A DNA stretch of 64,000 nucleotides from Pleurodeles waltl (Eukaryota; Chordata; Amphibia; Caudata; Salamandridae): contig NC_090447.1 of assembly GCF_031143425.1 (NCBI RefSeq), positions 135,799,106 through 135,863,105 of the forward strand, in the 5' to 3' direction. The first letter of the stretch is position 1, and each line of letters begins with the position of its first letter. This document shows positions 11,590 to 21,745 of the stretch, in pieces. Made by a program: the position numbers and the translations under genes. The notes under the pieces are model-generated. The model saw nothing but the letters and a program-made list of their open reading frames with translations. It was not told where the DNA came from and ran no database searches.

Positions 11590-12425
11590 GCATGCCCTGT
11601 TCAGCGGTGCATTGCCATGGCGGTCTTTGCCCTGTTCAGCGGTGCTTTGACATGGCGGTCTTTGCCCTGTTCAGCGGTGCTTTGCCATGGCGGTCTTTGC
11701 CTTGTTCAGCGGTGCTTTGACATGGCGGTCTTTGCCCTGTTCAGAGGTGCTTTACCATGGCAGTTCAGGACTGTTCAGCGGTGCATTGCCATGGCGGTCT
11801 TTGCCCTGTTCAGCGGTGCTTTGACATGGCGGTCTTTGCCCTGTTCAGCGGTGCTTTGACATGGCGGTCTTTGCCCTGTTCAGCGGTGCTTTGCCATGGT
11901 GGTTCAGGACTGTTCAGCGGTGCTTTGCCATAGCGGTCTTTGCCCTGTTCAGCGGTGCTTTGACATGGCGGTCTTTGCCCTGTTCAGCGGTGCTTTGCCA
12001 TGCCGGTCTTTGCCCTGTTCAGCAGTGCTTTGACATGGCGGTCGTTGCCCTGTTCAGCGGTGCTTTGCCATGGCGGTTCAGGACTGTTCAGCGGTGCTTT
12101 GCCATGGCGGTTCAGGACTGTTCAGCGGTGCTTTGCCATGATGGTCTTTGCCCTGTTCAGGGGTGCTTTGACATGGCGGTCTTTGCTCTGTTCAGCGGTG
12201 CTTTGCCATGGCGGTCTTTGCCCTGTTCAGCGGTGCTTTGACATGGCGGTCTTTGCCCTGTTCAGCGGTGCTTTGCCATGGCGGTTCAGGAGTGTTCAGC
12301 GGTGCTTTGCCATGGCGGTCTTTGCCCTGTTCAGAGGTGCTTTGACATGGCGGTCTTTACCCTGTTCAGCGGTGCTTTGCCATGGCGGTCTTTGCCCTGT
12401 TCAGCGGTGCTTTGCCATGGCGGTT
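11590..12425. repeat. 34/35-bp minisatellite, about two dozen copies
   Basis: The unit is CATGGCGGTCTTTGCCCTGT followed by TCAGCGGTGCTTTGA (35 bp), with a 34-bp variant carrying GGTTCAGGACTGTTC. The mix of 34 and 35 bp and the length not divisible by 3 argue against coding. Plus-strand frames of 126-173 residues across it are artefacts of the period. It lies beyond the end of the minus-strand SANT gene. Confidence 0.9.
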
Positions 12426-12440
12426 CTGATACGGACATTG

Positions 12441-12600
12441 GTGTGTGGCATGACAATCTCCACACTGGACATTGGTGTGTGGCATGACGATCTCCACACT
12501 GGACATTGGTGTGTGGCATGACGATCTCCACACTGGACATTGGTGTGTGGCATGACGATCTCCATACTGGACATAGGTGTGTGGCATGACGTTCCATCAT
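12441..12600. repeat. 34-bp minisatellite, about five copies
   Basis: GTGTGTGGCATGAC starts at 12441, 12475, 12509, 12543 and 12577, a strict 34-bp period; the unit continues with GATCTCCACACTGGACATTG. It abuts the last codon of the long SANT gene at 12597. Confidence 0.9.
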
Positions 12601-15600
12601 TGGCCAGCGGGGCTGTGGCATCCTGTCCCCTCCTGGGCTGTGACTCCGCCAGTGGTCTCCTGACCAGTAACGATACTTGGGCCCTCCTGGGCTGTGACTC
12701 CGGCGGTAGTCTCCTGACCAGTAACGATACTTGGGCCCTCCTGGGCTGTGACTCCGGCGGTGGTCTCCTGACCAGTAACTATACTTGGGCCCTCCTGGGC
12801 TGTGACTCCGGCGGTGGTCTCCTGACCAGTAACGATACTTGTGCCCTCCTCGGCTGTGACTCTGGCGGTGGTCTCCGGACCAGTGACGATACTTGGGTCC
12901 TCCTGGGCTGTGAATCTGATGGTGGTCTCCGGACCAGTGACGATACTTGTGCCCTCCTGGGCTGTGACTCTGGTGGTGGTCTCTGGACCAGTGACAATAC
13001 TTGTGCCCTCCTGGGCTCTGACTCCGGCGGTGGTCTCCTGACCAGTAACGATACTTGGGCCCTCCTGGGCTGTGACTCCGGCGGTGGTCTCCTGACCAGT
13101 AACGATACTTGTGCCCTCCTGGGCTGTGACTCTGGCGGTGGTCTCTGGACCAGTGACGATACTTGGGCCTCCCTGGGCTGTGACTCCGGCGGTGGTCTCC
13201 TGACCAGTAACGATACTTGTGCCCTCCTGGGCTGTGACTCTGGCGGTGGTCTCTGGACCAGTGACGATACTTGGGCCCTCCTGGGCTGTGACTCCGGCGG
13301 TGGTCTCTGGACCAGTGACGACGGTGCTGGCGGTTGTGTCTGGACCGCAGGAAAAGATGGCGCACTTCTCCGCCGTGACACTCACAACAGGCTGGGCAGA
13401 CTTCCTCTGGACCGTCCGAACCTTTTTTGGAGTTACAGCTGACTCACCAATCGCCTTCGATCCCATTTCACTTGTTGTCCCACCAGGAGTCTTGACACGG
13501 TCCCGTCGTCCACTCTCCAATTTCAGAGCCTTTACAGGGGGTGGGCTGCCAGTGCCTTGGCTCCGGGTCCTACTGCCTGCCCTAGTGGACGGTGCACTCC
13601 AAAAACCTGGAACACGCACCACTGGTACTGGAGGCTTTTTGGCTGAGGCGCCACGACGGGACTGATGAATTGGAGGGGGGGGCAAAAAGGTCAATTTGGC
13701 ATAGGGACAGTTTCTGACGGGTACTGGGATGGGTAGCTGGAGGGGGTCTGGTAGTGGAGGAAGAGGAGGTGGTTGTAGGAGGTGTCACTTTAGTTGTTTT
13801 GGGTGCAGGTGCAGGTACTGGAGGCTGTCGTGAGGTGGATGGATGTTGGGTGAGTGATTGCCGGCGTTTGTGTACTTTGGGAGGGGGCGTCACAGACACA
13901 CTGGGAGAGGACACAGGGGACGTGTAAATGGCAGTGGAGGTGGTGAGTGCAGGTGAGCGGCTTGTGGTGCTGAGTGTCCTGGTGCGAGTCCTAGTGCCTG
14001 TAGATGTGGTGCATGCAGGTATGTGTGTAGACGAGACTGGGAGGGAGGAGGGAGAAGAGGAGGAGGGGGACACAGTGGAGACAGTGGATGTTGCTGTATC
14101 TGTATGGGTGTGATGCTTGTGTGAGTGCCTGCGGTGTGTGTGGTGCCTATGTTTGCTTGAGCTACTTGTGTGTGTTGACTTGTGTGCATGCTGGTCTGTA
14201 GGTGTGCTTGGGATGGGCTTGGGTACAGGGGATTGGGTCTGGGTGGAGGAAATTGGAGGGGGGAGGCTAGACACAGGGACAATGGCTGCCATCAGTGCTG
14301 AGGCCAGAGATTGCAGGGTTCGCTGAAGGGCAGCCTGACCAGAATGAATGCCCTCCAGGAATGCATTACCGTGTTGCAACTCCCTTTCTACACCCTGGAT
14401 GGCATTCACAATGGTAGACTGCCCAACAGTGAGTGACCTGAGGAGGTCAATGGCCTCCTCACTGAGGGCAGCAGGGGTGACTGGGGCAGGGCCTGAGGTG
14501 CCTGGGACGAAGGTGATTCCCACCCTCCTGGGTGAGCGGGCACGGGGCGAACGCTGAGGGGCTGCTGGGAGGGCGGTGCTGGTAGGGGAGGTGGCGGCTG
14601 TACCTGTAGAAGTGGGGTGCACAGATGGTGCCGCCACCACAAGGGAGCTCCCATCGTCGGACGAGTCAGTGTCGCTGGTTGCTGATCCGGTGGCCGACGT
14701 GAAGCTCCCCTCGCCCTCCGTCCCACTGGTGCATTCAGAGTCTGTGGTGTGGCCCTCCATGGCCATGTGAGATGCAGCTCCCTCGTGCTCTGGTGCCACT
14801 GTACCTCCGCCTGATGATGCTGATGTACAAAAGGACAGGGAGAGCAGGAAAAGGGGGAGAGACAGAAGTAAGAGAGTTTTAGTGCATGGCATACCGCTAC
14901 CGTTGGCGGACAAGACAGACTCAGCAGCCCCATGCATAACGCCGTGCTCCTAGGCCTCTGCACATGCAATTTCTGGGATATGGCCTACATGGCAATGGTG
15001 GAAATCTGCGCACATGGATGCCAAAGGGGCAACTATACCTCAACTTGCCACTCTTCTGAGGTGGGGTAGAGTGCCACATGGCCTACATTACGGAGGGGCC
15101 TTGCCTGCCTACCCTGGCCTAGGGACACCCACAGCCCACCTCCCCCACCCAGACCCCTCCACTGCACGCAAAGTCCGCAGAATGAGGTTGTACTCACCCC
15201 CTTGTGTCTGCTGTGATGTCCTTAAGCGCCCATCCAACTCCGGGTAGGCCACCGCTCGGATCCGGAACATCAGGGGGGTCATGGTGCGACGGGCACCCCT
15301 CCCACGTTGGGAGGCCATCCCCAGCTCAGCCTCCGCCATCTTCTTGCTGCAGCAGTGAATGTCCTCCCATCTCTTCCGGCAGTGGGTGCCCGTCTCTGGT
15401 GGGCCCCCAGGCCCCGGACGTCTTTGGCGATGGCACGCCAAATGTCCCTCTTCTGGTAGGCGCTGACCTACAAGACATGCAAAAGGGAAGAGGAACAGTC
15501 ATTACCAACTGCACCATCAATGTGAGTGGCCCCCTCCCTACTCTGACCATGTGGCCCATTTATTCCCATGCTTTACTGTAGAATGAACTCTGCCCCCTTC

Positions 15601-15777
15601 CCTCTTCCACCCAGCCCTGTCCACCCAGGCCTAGCCCATACAACGTGCTCCCTGTGTACTAACCTGTTGGTCTGGAGGACCGTAGAGTAGCATGTACTGG
15701 GGGAGGACCCCATCCACAAGTTTCTCCAACTCCTGAGCAGTGAAGGCAGGGGCCCTTTCCCCAGACGCAGCAGCCAT
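12597..15777 (-). pseudogene. Long SANT/Myb-like protein of element B (type 1) with 18-residue C-terminal repeats; two 1-bp indels
   Basis: Exon 1 is 15777-15664 (ATG, exactly 38 codons, donor GTTAGT). Exon 2 is 15467-15198 (acceptor CTTGTAG, donor GTGAGT) and exon 3 starts at 14819 (acceptor TACATCAG). Exons 1-2 encode a SANT-like domain (TAQELEKLVDGVLPQY, KRDIWRAIAKDV, HCRKRWEDI). Exon 3 encodes an acidic Ser/Gly segment, a helical segment (LSEEAIDLLRSLTVGQSTIV), a His-rich run (KHRHHTHRRHSHKHHTHTDT), Ser/Thr/Pro-rich stretches, and 13 copies of an 18-residue repeat before the stop at 12597. Two frameshifts break it: one base missing near 15390 between RAIAKDV and HCRKRWEDI, and one extra C in the eight-C run at 13675-13682, after which the original frame would end at 13582. 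Counting both, the exon phases close exactly, which supports the model. Its role as a SANT partner of the neighbouring nuclease is inferred. Confidence 0.7.
12639..13340. repeat. 54-bp minisatellite inside the coding frame, 13 copies
   Basis: TGTGACTCC-like starts fall at 12639 and every 54 bases up to 13287. I found no indel between units, and 54 is 18 codons, so the minus-strand frame of the SANT gene passes through every copy. The encoded unit is TGxETTAxVTAQEGxSIV. All other frames also stay open, which produces long spurious frames on both strands. Confidence 0.92.
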
Positions 15778-16314
15778 CGTCGCTTCCAGACCGAGGTCAC
15801 AGCAGCACTAGCAGTGTAGGTCCTCTCCTGTCGAAGGTCAGGTATCCAGTGATTGAACAGATAGAAAATGGCGGTGACGTCCGCGGCGGTGACGTCCGCG
15901 GCGGTGCGCATCATCACCGCCAGCGCACCTGTTCATTGGCTCCTGGGACCCATAGGGTCCAATGTTAACAAATGCAGCATTGCGCCGCGGTCTACGACAG
16001 CCTACCGCGATGGTGTGCAACGCCAGCGCTGTTACCCCACAATCCCATTGTCCCAGTTTAGAGGTCAGGCAGCCACCATTTCAGGGGCCCACATGGATTC
16101 ATTTTCAACTGTGTCACACATAGCTAGGCCTACACTCAACACACATACAGGAAGGGTTTATTGTCTGGTGTAGTCTTGTGTGTGACTGTGCTTACATACC
16201 TGGAGGAATAGTGACTGTTTCTTCGCTGTTGTCCTTCCTAGGCACCGTCAGCTGGGACATATGAGAAGATGGCGGAATCCTCCGGTGTACTGACCGCTGG
16301 TGGACCTGTTGACA
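15778..16314. promoter_or_regulatory. Divergent promoter region between the long SANT gene and the HARBI1 gene
   Basis: This 537-base GC-rich gap separates two divergent genes. It holds two head-to-tail 15-bp copies of GCGGTGACGTCCGCG (15871-15885 and 15886-15900), each with a CRE-like TGACGTC, followed by GCGGTGCGCATCATCACCGCC, an inverted GCGGTG/CACCGC pair. GCGGT words also fill the right end of element B, so these could be SANT or transposase sites rather than host factor sites. No TATA box stands out. Confidence 0.5.
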
Positions 16315-17282
16315 ATGGAAGAGAGACATTTAATCGTGACCTACAGGTTTGACCGTGCCACAATCCAGGAACTATGTACCCAGTTGGAGCCAGACCTGAT
16401 GTCACCAATCCGCCATCCGACAGGAATCCCCCCTGACGTGCAGGTGCTGTCAGTGCTCCATTTCCTTGCAAGTGGGTCTTTTCAGACAACAGTGGCCATG
16501 GCATCAGGGATGTCCCAGCCTATGTTTTCCAACGTGTTGTCCAGAGTGTTGTCTGCCCTGCTGAAGCACGTAAGGAGATACATCATTTTCCCTGAGGTGG
16601 CGGATTTGCCTACAGTGAAAGGTGACTTCTATGCCCTTGGACATATCCCCAACGTCATAGGTGCCATTGATGGGACCCATGTAGCTCTGGTCCTCCCCGC
16701 AGGAGTGAACAGGTGTACAGGAACAGGAAGAGATATCATTCGATGAATGTTCAGATGGTCTGTTTGGCAGACCAGTACATCTCTCAGGTAAATGCTATGT
16801 TCCCTGGCTCTGTGCATGACGCCTACATCCTGCGAAATAGCAGCATCCCTGATATGATGGGTCAACTCCAGAGGCACCGTGTATGGCTGTTGGGGGACAC
16901 TGGTTACCCCAACCTTTCCTGGCTATTGACCCCAGTGAGGTATCCCAGGACCAGGGCAGAGGAACGCTACAATGATGCCCATGGGCGGACTAGGAGGGCT
17001 ATCGAACGCACCTTCGGCCTCCTTAAGGCCAGGTTCAGGTGCCTACATATGACAGGTGGGTCCCTATTATACTCACCGAAGGTGTGCGACATCATCATCG
17101 CCTGCTCCATGCTCCATAATTTGGCATTGCGACGCCAGGTGCCTTTTCTGCAGGAGGATGATCCAGATGACGGTGTTGTTGCAGCTGTGGAGCCTGTGGA
17201 GCCTGTGGACAGTGATGAGGATGAAGCAGAGGAAGAAGACAACGACAACAGGGAGTCAGTCATACAGCAATATTTCCAGTGA
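16315..17282 (+). pseudogene. HARBI1-like: HARBI1-type DDE nuclease (transposase) of element B, one frameshift
   Basis: Two overlapping frames make one PIF/Harbinger transposase of about 320 residues. The N-terminal part (16315-16710) has RFDRATIQELC, GSFQTTVAMASGMSQPMFSNV (helix-turn-helix-like) and GAIDGTHV, with the first catalytic Asp at 16669. The second part holds YRNRKRYHSMNVQ, GSVHDAYILRNS (second Asp at 16818) and AIERTFGLLKARF (catalytic Glu at 17004), then an acidic tail. So D, D and E are all present. The frames part at 16707-16713, where a single GAAC stands; loss of one of two tandem GAAC units would explain the shift exactly. ATG at 16315 (ACAATGG context) follows an in-frame stop at 16291. 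A variant poly(A) signal lies at 17515. Function: DNA cleavage and strand transfer at element ends, as known for the family. Confidence 0.88.
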
Positions 17283-17514
17283 AACTCAGGTGAGTACATT
17301 TTCAGGTTTAACAGTACATTAACTTTCACACGTCTACCTCTATCCTGTACCGACATTTCACTCACTATTTGTTAACTGAGTTGTCCCCTTCCATTTCAGT
17401 TTCACAAATGTGGTAACCTACGTGTCAACTGCTTGCATCCTTGATGGGCTTGTGATGTGTGACATTGGTATGTTAGCCTTCCAATGGGTAACCCATTTTG
17501 ACACTGTCATTGAT

Positions 17515-17520
17515 AATACA
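17515..17520 (+). terminator. Variant poly(A) signal AATACA of the HARBI1 gene
   Basis: AATACA lies 233 bases after the stop codon. The facing gene on the minus strand has its own signal only 50 bases further on, so the two transcripts probably end almost head to head. There is also a GGTGAGT donor-like site at 17289, past the stop codon. Confidence 0.4.
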
Positions 17521-17569
17521 AAATTACAAATCATAGACTGACTCCAGTTTTTTTAGTGTTTCAAGGGTG

Positions 17570-17575
17570 TTTATT
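17570..17575 (-). terminator. Poly(A) signal of the type 2 SANT gene of element B
   Basis: The minus strand reads AATAAA, about 230 bases after the stop at 17807. Confidence 0.6.
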
Positions 17576-17806
17576 TAAGTGCTTAAAAATGAAGGGGGGT
17601 TGTAAAATGGTGATGGGTGATGGTGGAGGAATGTCCATGGCAGAGTCCAGTCTATTAGTCTCACGTGTACATTGCACAGCTGCCCATTGGAAGTGGAGCT
17701 GGGGCAGTTCCGATTTGGACAGGGTAACAAAGTGGGACAGTGGGGGGACAATCAGGATGGTCTTATTTCCTGGCGGGGTCTTGCCATCTTGCTCTGTCCT
17801 GTTCCT

Positions 17807-19288
17807 TCATCTCAGGGACCGCTTGCGTGGTGGTTGTCCGTCTGCAGGGGGTGGGGTGCTGGTGTGTTGGTCCTGTGGCGGGGCGTCCTGTCCACTAGCG
17901 CCGGCGGAGTTGGTGGGCAGTTCATCGTCCTGGCTAGTGTCAGGGGCCCCTTGGAGTGCCACGGTGTCCCTCAAGGTCTTTTGAATGTCCGTCAGCACCC
18001 CTACGATGGTGCCCAGGGCGGAGCCGATGGTCCTGAGCTCCTCCCTGAACCCCAAATACTGCTCCTCCTGCAGACGCAGGGTCTCCTGCAACTTGTCCAG
18101 GACCGTGGCCATCGTCTCCTGGGAGTGGTGGTATGCTCCCATGATGGAGGAGAAGGCCTCGTGGAGAGTTGGTTCCCTTGGCCTGTCCTCCCTCTGTCGC
18201 ACAGCAGCCCTCCCAGTTCCCCGGTGTTTGTGTGCCTCCGTCCCCTGGACCGTGTGCCCACTACCACTGCCCCCAGGTCCCTGTTGTTGTTGGGGTGGTG
18301 GGTTAGCCTGGGTGCCCTGTAGTGGTGGACACACCGCTGATTGACCTGTCCTGGGTAGGGATGTTTGGGCCCGCTGGGTGGGTGCTGTGCTGGTGTTACC
18401 AGAGGGTGGAAGCTCGGTGTTGGGCTGTGGCTGGGCAAGGGGAACCGACTGTCCTGAGGCCCACGATGGTCCGGGCTGGTCATCAAGATCCAGTAGGGCA
18501 GAGCTGCTGTCGTCACTGTGGGCCTCTTCTGGGGGTGGAGTGGTGTTGTCTGGACCCTGTGGTGTGGTGACGTTTCTTCGGGTTCCTGCGGGGGTATAAG
18601 TACATGATTATTGCATGTGTGTGTTTCATGGTGTGCAATGGTTGGGTGTGCGTGAACCCCAGTGCAGGCATTCCTGTGTGGGGGCTTGTGGGGTGATGGT
18701 TGGGGGGTGTTCTGGGTATGTGCAGTGGGCATGCTTTAGTGAGGGGTGACCATGCTTACTTGTGTCATGCAGGGCTTGGTGTTGGGATGGGTGGTTTGTG
18801 TTATGGGTACATTAGTGAGGAGTTTGGGTGATAGGGGAGGGTGTGAGGGTGGGGGTGTGTGATAGCATGCAGGTAGGGTGGGGGATGTGATAGATAAGAT
18901 TTGACTTACCAGTGTCCGTTCCTCCAACGACTCCTGCGAGGCCCTCAGGATGCAATATGGTCAAGACTTGCTCCTCCCATGTTGTTAGTTGAGGGGGAGA
19001 AGGTGGGGGTCCGCCGCCAGTCCGCTGTACCGCGATGTGGTGCCTGGATACGGTTGAACGGACCTTCCCTCGTAGGTCGTTCCACCTCTTCCTGATGTCC
19101 TCCATATTTCTTGGGTGCTGTCCCACTGCGTTGACCCTGTCCACTATTCTTTGCCATAGCTCCATCTTCCTGGCTATGGAGGTGTGCTGCACCTGTGAGC
19201 CAAATAGCTGTGGCTCTAACCGGATGATTTCCTCCACCATGACCCTGAGCTCCTCCTCGGAGAAGCGGGGGTGTCTTTGGCGTGACAT
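17807..19288 (-). CDS. SANT/Myb-like DNA-binding protein of element B (type 2), two exons, intact
   Basis: Exon 1 is 19288-18910 (ATG, donor GTAAGT) and exon 2 is 18585-17807 (acceptor ACCCCCGCAG). The phase 1 junction joins in frame, giving 385 residues with no stop or shift. Residues about 7-85 form a Myb/SANT-like domain of the MSANTD/NAIF1 kind (RFSEEELRVMVEEII, ELWQRIVDRVNAVG, EDIRKRWNDLRGKV). A Pro/Gln/Thr-rich acidic middle follows, then a coiled coil (MATVLDKLQETLRLQEEQYL) and a basic PPRKRSLR end that could be a nuclear signal. It resembles the minus-strand gene of element A in domain type, intron phase, orientation and coiled-coil tail, so the two are orthologous in position. It likely binds element ends and escorts the nuclease, by analogy with zebrafish Harbinger. 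The long overlapping minus frame 18001-18732 is a shadow. Confidence 0.78.
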
Positions 19289-19619
19289 GGGGTGGTGTGT
19301 GTGATGTGTGGGGTGGTGTATGTGGTGATGAGTGTGGTGAGTGTAGTGGCATGTGGTGTTTTGTGCGTGGATGTAGTGTGGGTGATGGTGTTGTGTGCCT
19401 CTGTGTGATGAGGTTGTCTATTCTGTGCTCTCTCTCTCGCCTTCTCTCTGAATTTCTGGTTGTAGGGGTTTTTGGGTGATGTGGGTGTGTGTTTTATATT
19501 GTATTGGATGTGTGGGAGTGGTGTGTGTATGTGTATCAGGTGTGTGTATTTGGAATTGTCCAATGTGGTAGTGTTTTGTAGATGTGTGTGTATTTTGAGC
19601 GCAGCGGTGTGTGCCTCCA

Positions 19620-19887
19620 ATGGAATACCGCGGTTGAAAGACCGCCGCGTGGATTCGTGTGTCGTAATAGCATGGGCGTGTTTCTGTTGGCGTGGAGGTG
19701 GAGGATTTGTTTCCGCATGTTTATCGCTGACCTTTGGTGTGGCGGTATTATGTGGGTGTCTGAATTTCGGCGGATTCCGTGATGTGTGTCGTAATAGCTG
19801 TGACGGTCTACCGCCGCCGCCGCGGTGTATTGGCGGTCTTCTGCACGGCGGTAAGCGCCTTATACCGCCAATGTTGTAATGACCCCC
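19620..19887. repeat. Right terminal region of element B
   Basis: The region is GC-rich with repeated GCGGT/ACCGC words (AATACCGCGGTTGAAAGACC, TATTGGCGGTCTTCTGCACG). It ends CCGCCAATGTTGTAATGACCCCC, followed by TAA, probably the 3-bp target duplication. GGGGGTCATTA also begins several MITEs in this window (45816, 62250-62324, and imperfectly 38444 and 63114). Confidence 0.7.
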
Positions 19888-20168
19888 TAAGTCATTCTAT
19901 GCTGCAATGTGTGTAGCCTTGTGTATTTGCCATAACAGTGAAGCATTGCTGAGGCACAATACCTGTACTTGCTACACATTACTCATTTCACATAGGTGAT
20001 TGGCCCTAGATTATACCCTCTTGCATGCTGCATGACGATCCCCAGGGAGTACCTAGATGGACAAAGTATAACATTCCATGTGTACACAACACTATTGTTC
20101 CAATCCTTTCTTAATGTTCAAATGTGTGTATGTTTATTAGGCCAAACACAGCCATTTCAGATACCTAC

Positions 20169-20565
20169 TAGGCCTGGGCAGAGTTTGCTGAGTTCTGCTA
20201 CATGGATCTCCATGAAGTGCTGAAAAAACTCTGCTGTGCTACGCAGGGTTCTGTGAGTGGCGGAGTATGAGTAAGTTGCGGTGTTTGTGCTTATTTTCAG
20301 TGCTAAGAGTTTCTCCCGTGCTGCACAATCAGTGCGAATGGCATAGATTTTCGACTCAAGCGGCAACTTTCTCTATGTGAGAGGCATCTTTCTCATTGGG
20401 AGCGGTTGCAGCCTACCTTGACCACTTGCGTTCAGAAATCTCAGTCCCACTTGCCAATTTAACGTTGGCGAGCGTCAAAGAGAGAAAAAACTCTGCATCA
20501 CTTCCAGAGCTTTTTGGAAGCTGGGAAAACTCCACCAGCAGAGCAGAATTCTTCGCCCACCCCTA
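20169..20565. repeat. hAT-like MITE
   Basis: It begins TAGGCCTGGGCAGAGTTT and ends GCAGAATTCTTCGCCCACCCCTA, imperfect inverted ends. The 8-bp flanks ATACCTAC and ATGTCCAC differ only by transitions, consistent with an old 8-bp duplication. It shares the GCAGAGTT/AACTCTGC theme with the element at 21997. Confidence 0.65.
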
Positions 20566-20787
20566 ATGTCCACAAGGGTACCACAAGGCCAAGACGTGAG
20601 CACTTTTGCATTGTAAATTTAGGAGAAGTATATGCTTCTCATGACAATTGCTCATGATGCTTTTCATAACTGTCTATTTTGGGCTTGACACGGCACTTGC
20701 ACTGCTAATACTAATTCATGAATGTAACTGATGGCAGCTTGGACAGCTTCAGCTTGGTGTGATATATATGCCTTTCCTCTCCAACAG

Positions 20788-21745
20788 ACAACATGACCCC
20801 AAAACAGGAGAAGGCCTAATGAATCCACTTAGAAAGATACCACCACATCATGCATGTTGGCAGGGGCTACAGGCAAATGGGGAACAAGCATGATGAATGG
20901 ATAGCAACAGGGACCTGGAAGTCACCTCCTCGGGGACAGAAAGTTCTGTACAGGACAAGCACCAGGCTGGATTTGGGATGTCCCATGCTGACCTTCTCCA
21001 CCACAGCTTCCAGTAGCTCTACAGGCTGTCACCACTGCGGCAGGGCAACAGTCTAAATTCAAGAATCAGGCATTGAAGGACAATTCAGAATTCAAGTTGA
21101 GGCTGGCTGGCCTGTAACAGCAGCTGAACACATTATTGGCAATGGTCCAGACATTGCAGCAGTCTGTGGACTCCGTTACAGAACAAATGTAGGACTGACT
21201 CCAACATGCTACCCCTCCCCAGTTTATATTTGTTTTTATTAGTAATTAGCATCTAAGCGTACCTTATTATAGGTTTCAGATTAGGGATAGGTTAGGCTCG
21301 TTTTAGTGATTTTATAGATTTCAATATTTCATATTTGTTATGTTGGGATATGGGTGAGTGAGTTATTAAGTGGGGGGGTGAATGTTTACAGTATATGTTT
21401 AAAATAAACAAAAAAAAACAAAAACAAAAATACATAGAATACAAAACGATATATATTTGTGCAGGTTTTAATGTTTAAATAGTTTGTGTATAGGTGTTGT
21501 TTATGTTTTTCTTGTGTGCCAATGTGTATTAAGCAGGGTTTGGGGTTGATGTTTAACATATGTTTGTGTGCTGTATGTGCAGAGTAAGATAAATTAAGGT
21601 TAGATAGGTTAGGTTAGTTGTAAATTAAGGTGGCATAGGTAATTCAGCCAAGGTTAGTTTAGGCATAGTTTATATAGGGTTACTTAGTGTATATTATTTA
21701 TGTTTAGATTTTAAGTATTTTATAGTGTTTTCAATTAAAAAAAAA
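20788..21745 (+). pseudogene. Remnant last exon and 3' region of a type 1 SANT gene (element C)
   Basis: After an acceptor TCTCCAACAG, the translation keeps scattered matches to exon 3 of the gene at 2670-6349 (RYHHIMHVGRGYRQM against RYRHILQVQCGYRRM), with stops and frameshifts. It is followed by a coiled-coil-coding stretch near 21120-21190 and then a GGTTAG-rich, A-rich 3' region like 6350-6840. It no longer codes. Confidence 0.65.

Larger units (their letters stand above)
11305..19887. mobile_element. Element B: PIF/Harbinger transposon with HARBI1-type nuclease and two SANT genes
   Basis: Order: minisatellites (11305-13330), SANT gene (12597-15777, minus), DDE nuclease (16315-17282, plus), SANT gene (17807-19288, minus), then a GC-rich end. 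Read inward, the right end is GGGGGTCATTACAACATTGG, followed outside by TAA. The left end is missing because element A begins at this point. A HARBI1 nuclease next to a SANT/Myb-like gene is the established hallmark of Harbinger elements; having two distinct SANT genes is unusual. The nuclease and the long SANT gene carry small indels, so this copy is probably inactive though recently so. Confidence 0.75.

Noticed and set aside
12331..13365. 344-residue minus frame rich in Arg/Ser/His (SR-protein-like)
   Set aside because: It is another frame of the 54-bp minisatellite; the frame that continues from the SANT exon is the one ending at 12597.
12540..13442. 300-residue plus frame of GCDSGGGLLTSNDT repeats
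   Set aside because: Antisense shadow of the same 54-bp array, without start context or promoter.
14406..14969. 187-residue minus frame overlapping exon 3 of the long SANT gene
   Set aside because: Shadow frame; it neither continues from exon 2 nor keeps the repeat tail.
18001..18732. 243-residue minus frame overlapping the element B type 2 SANT gene
   Set aside because: It crosses the intron and is out of frame with the exon 1 phase; the 17807 frame joins perfectly.
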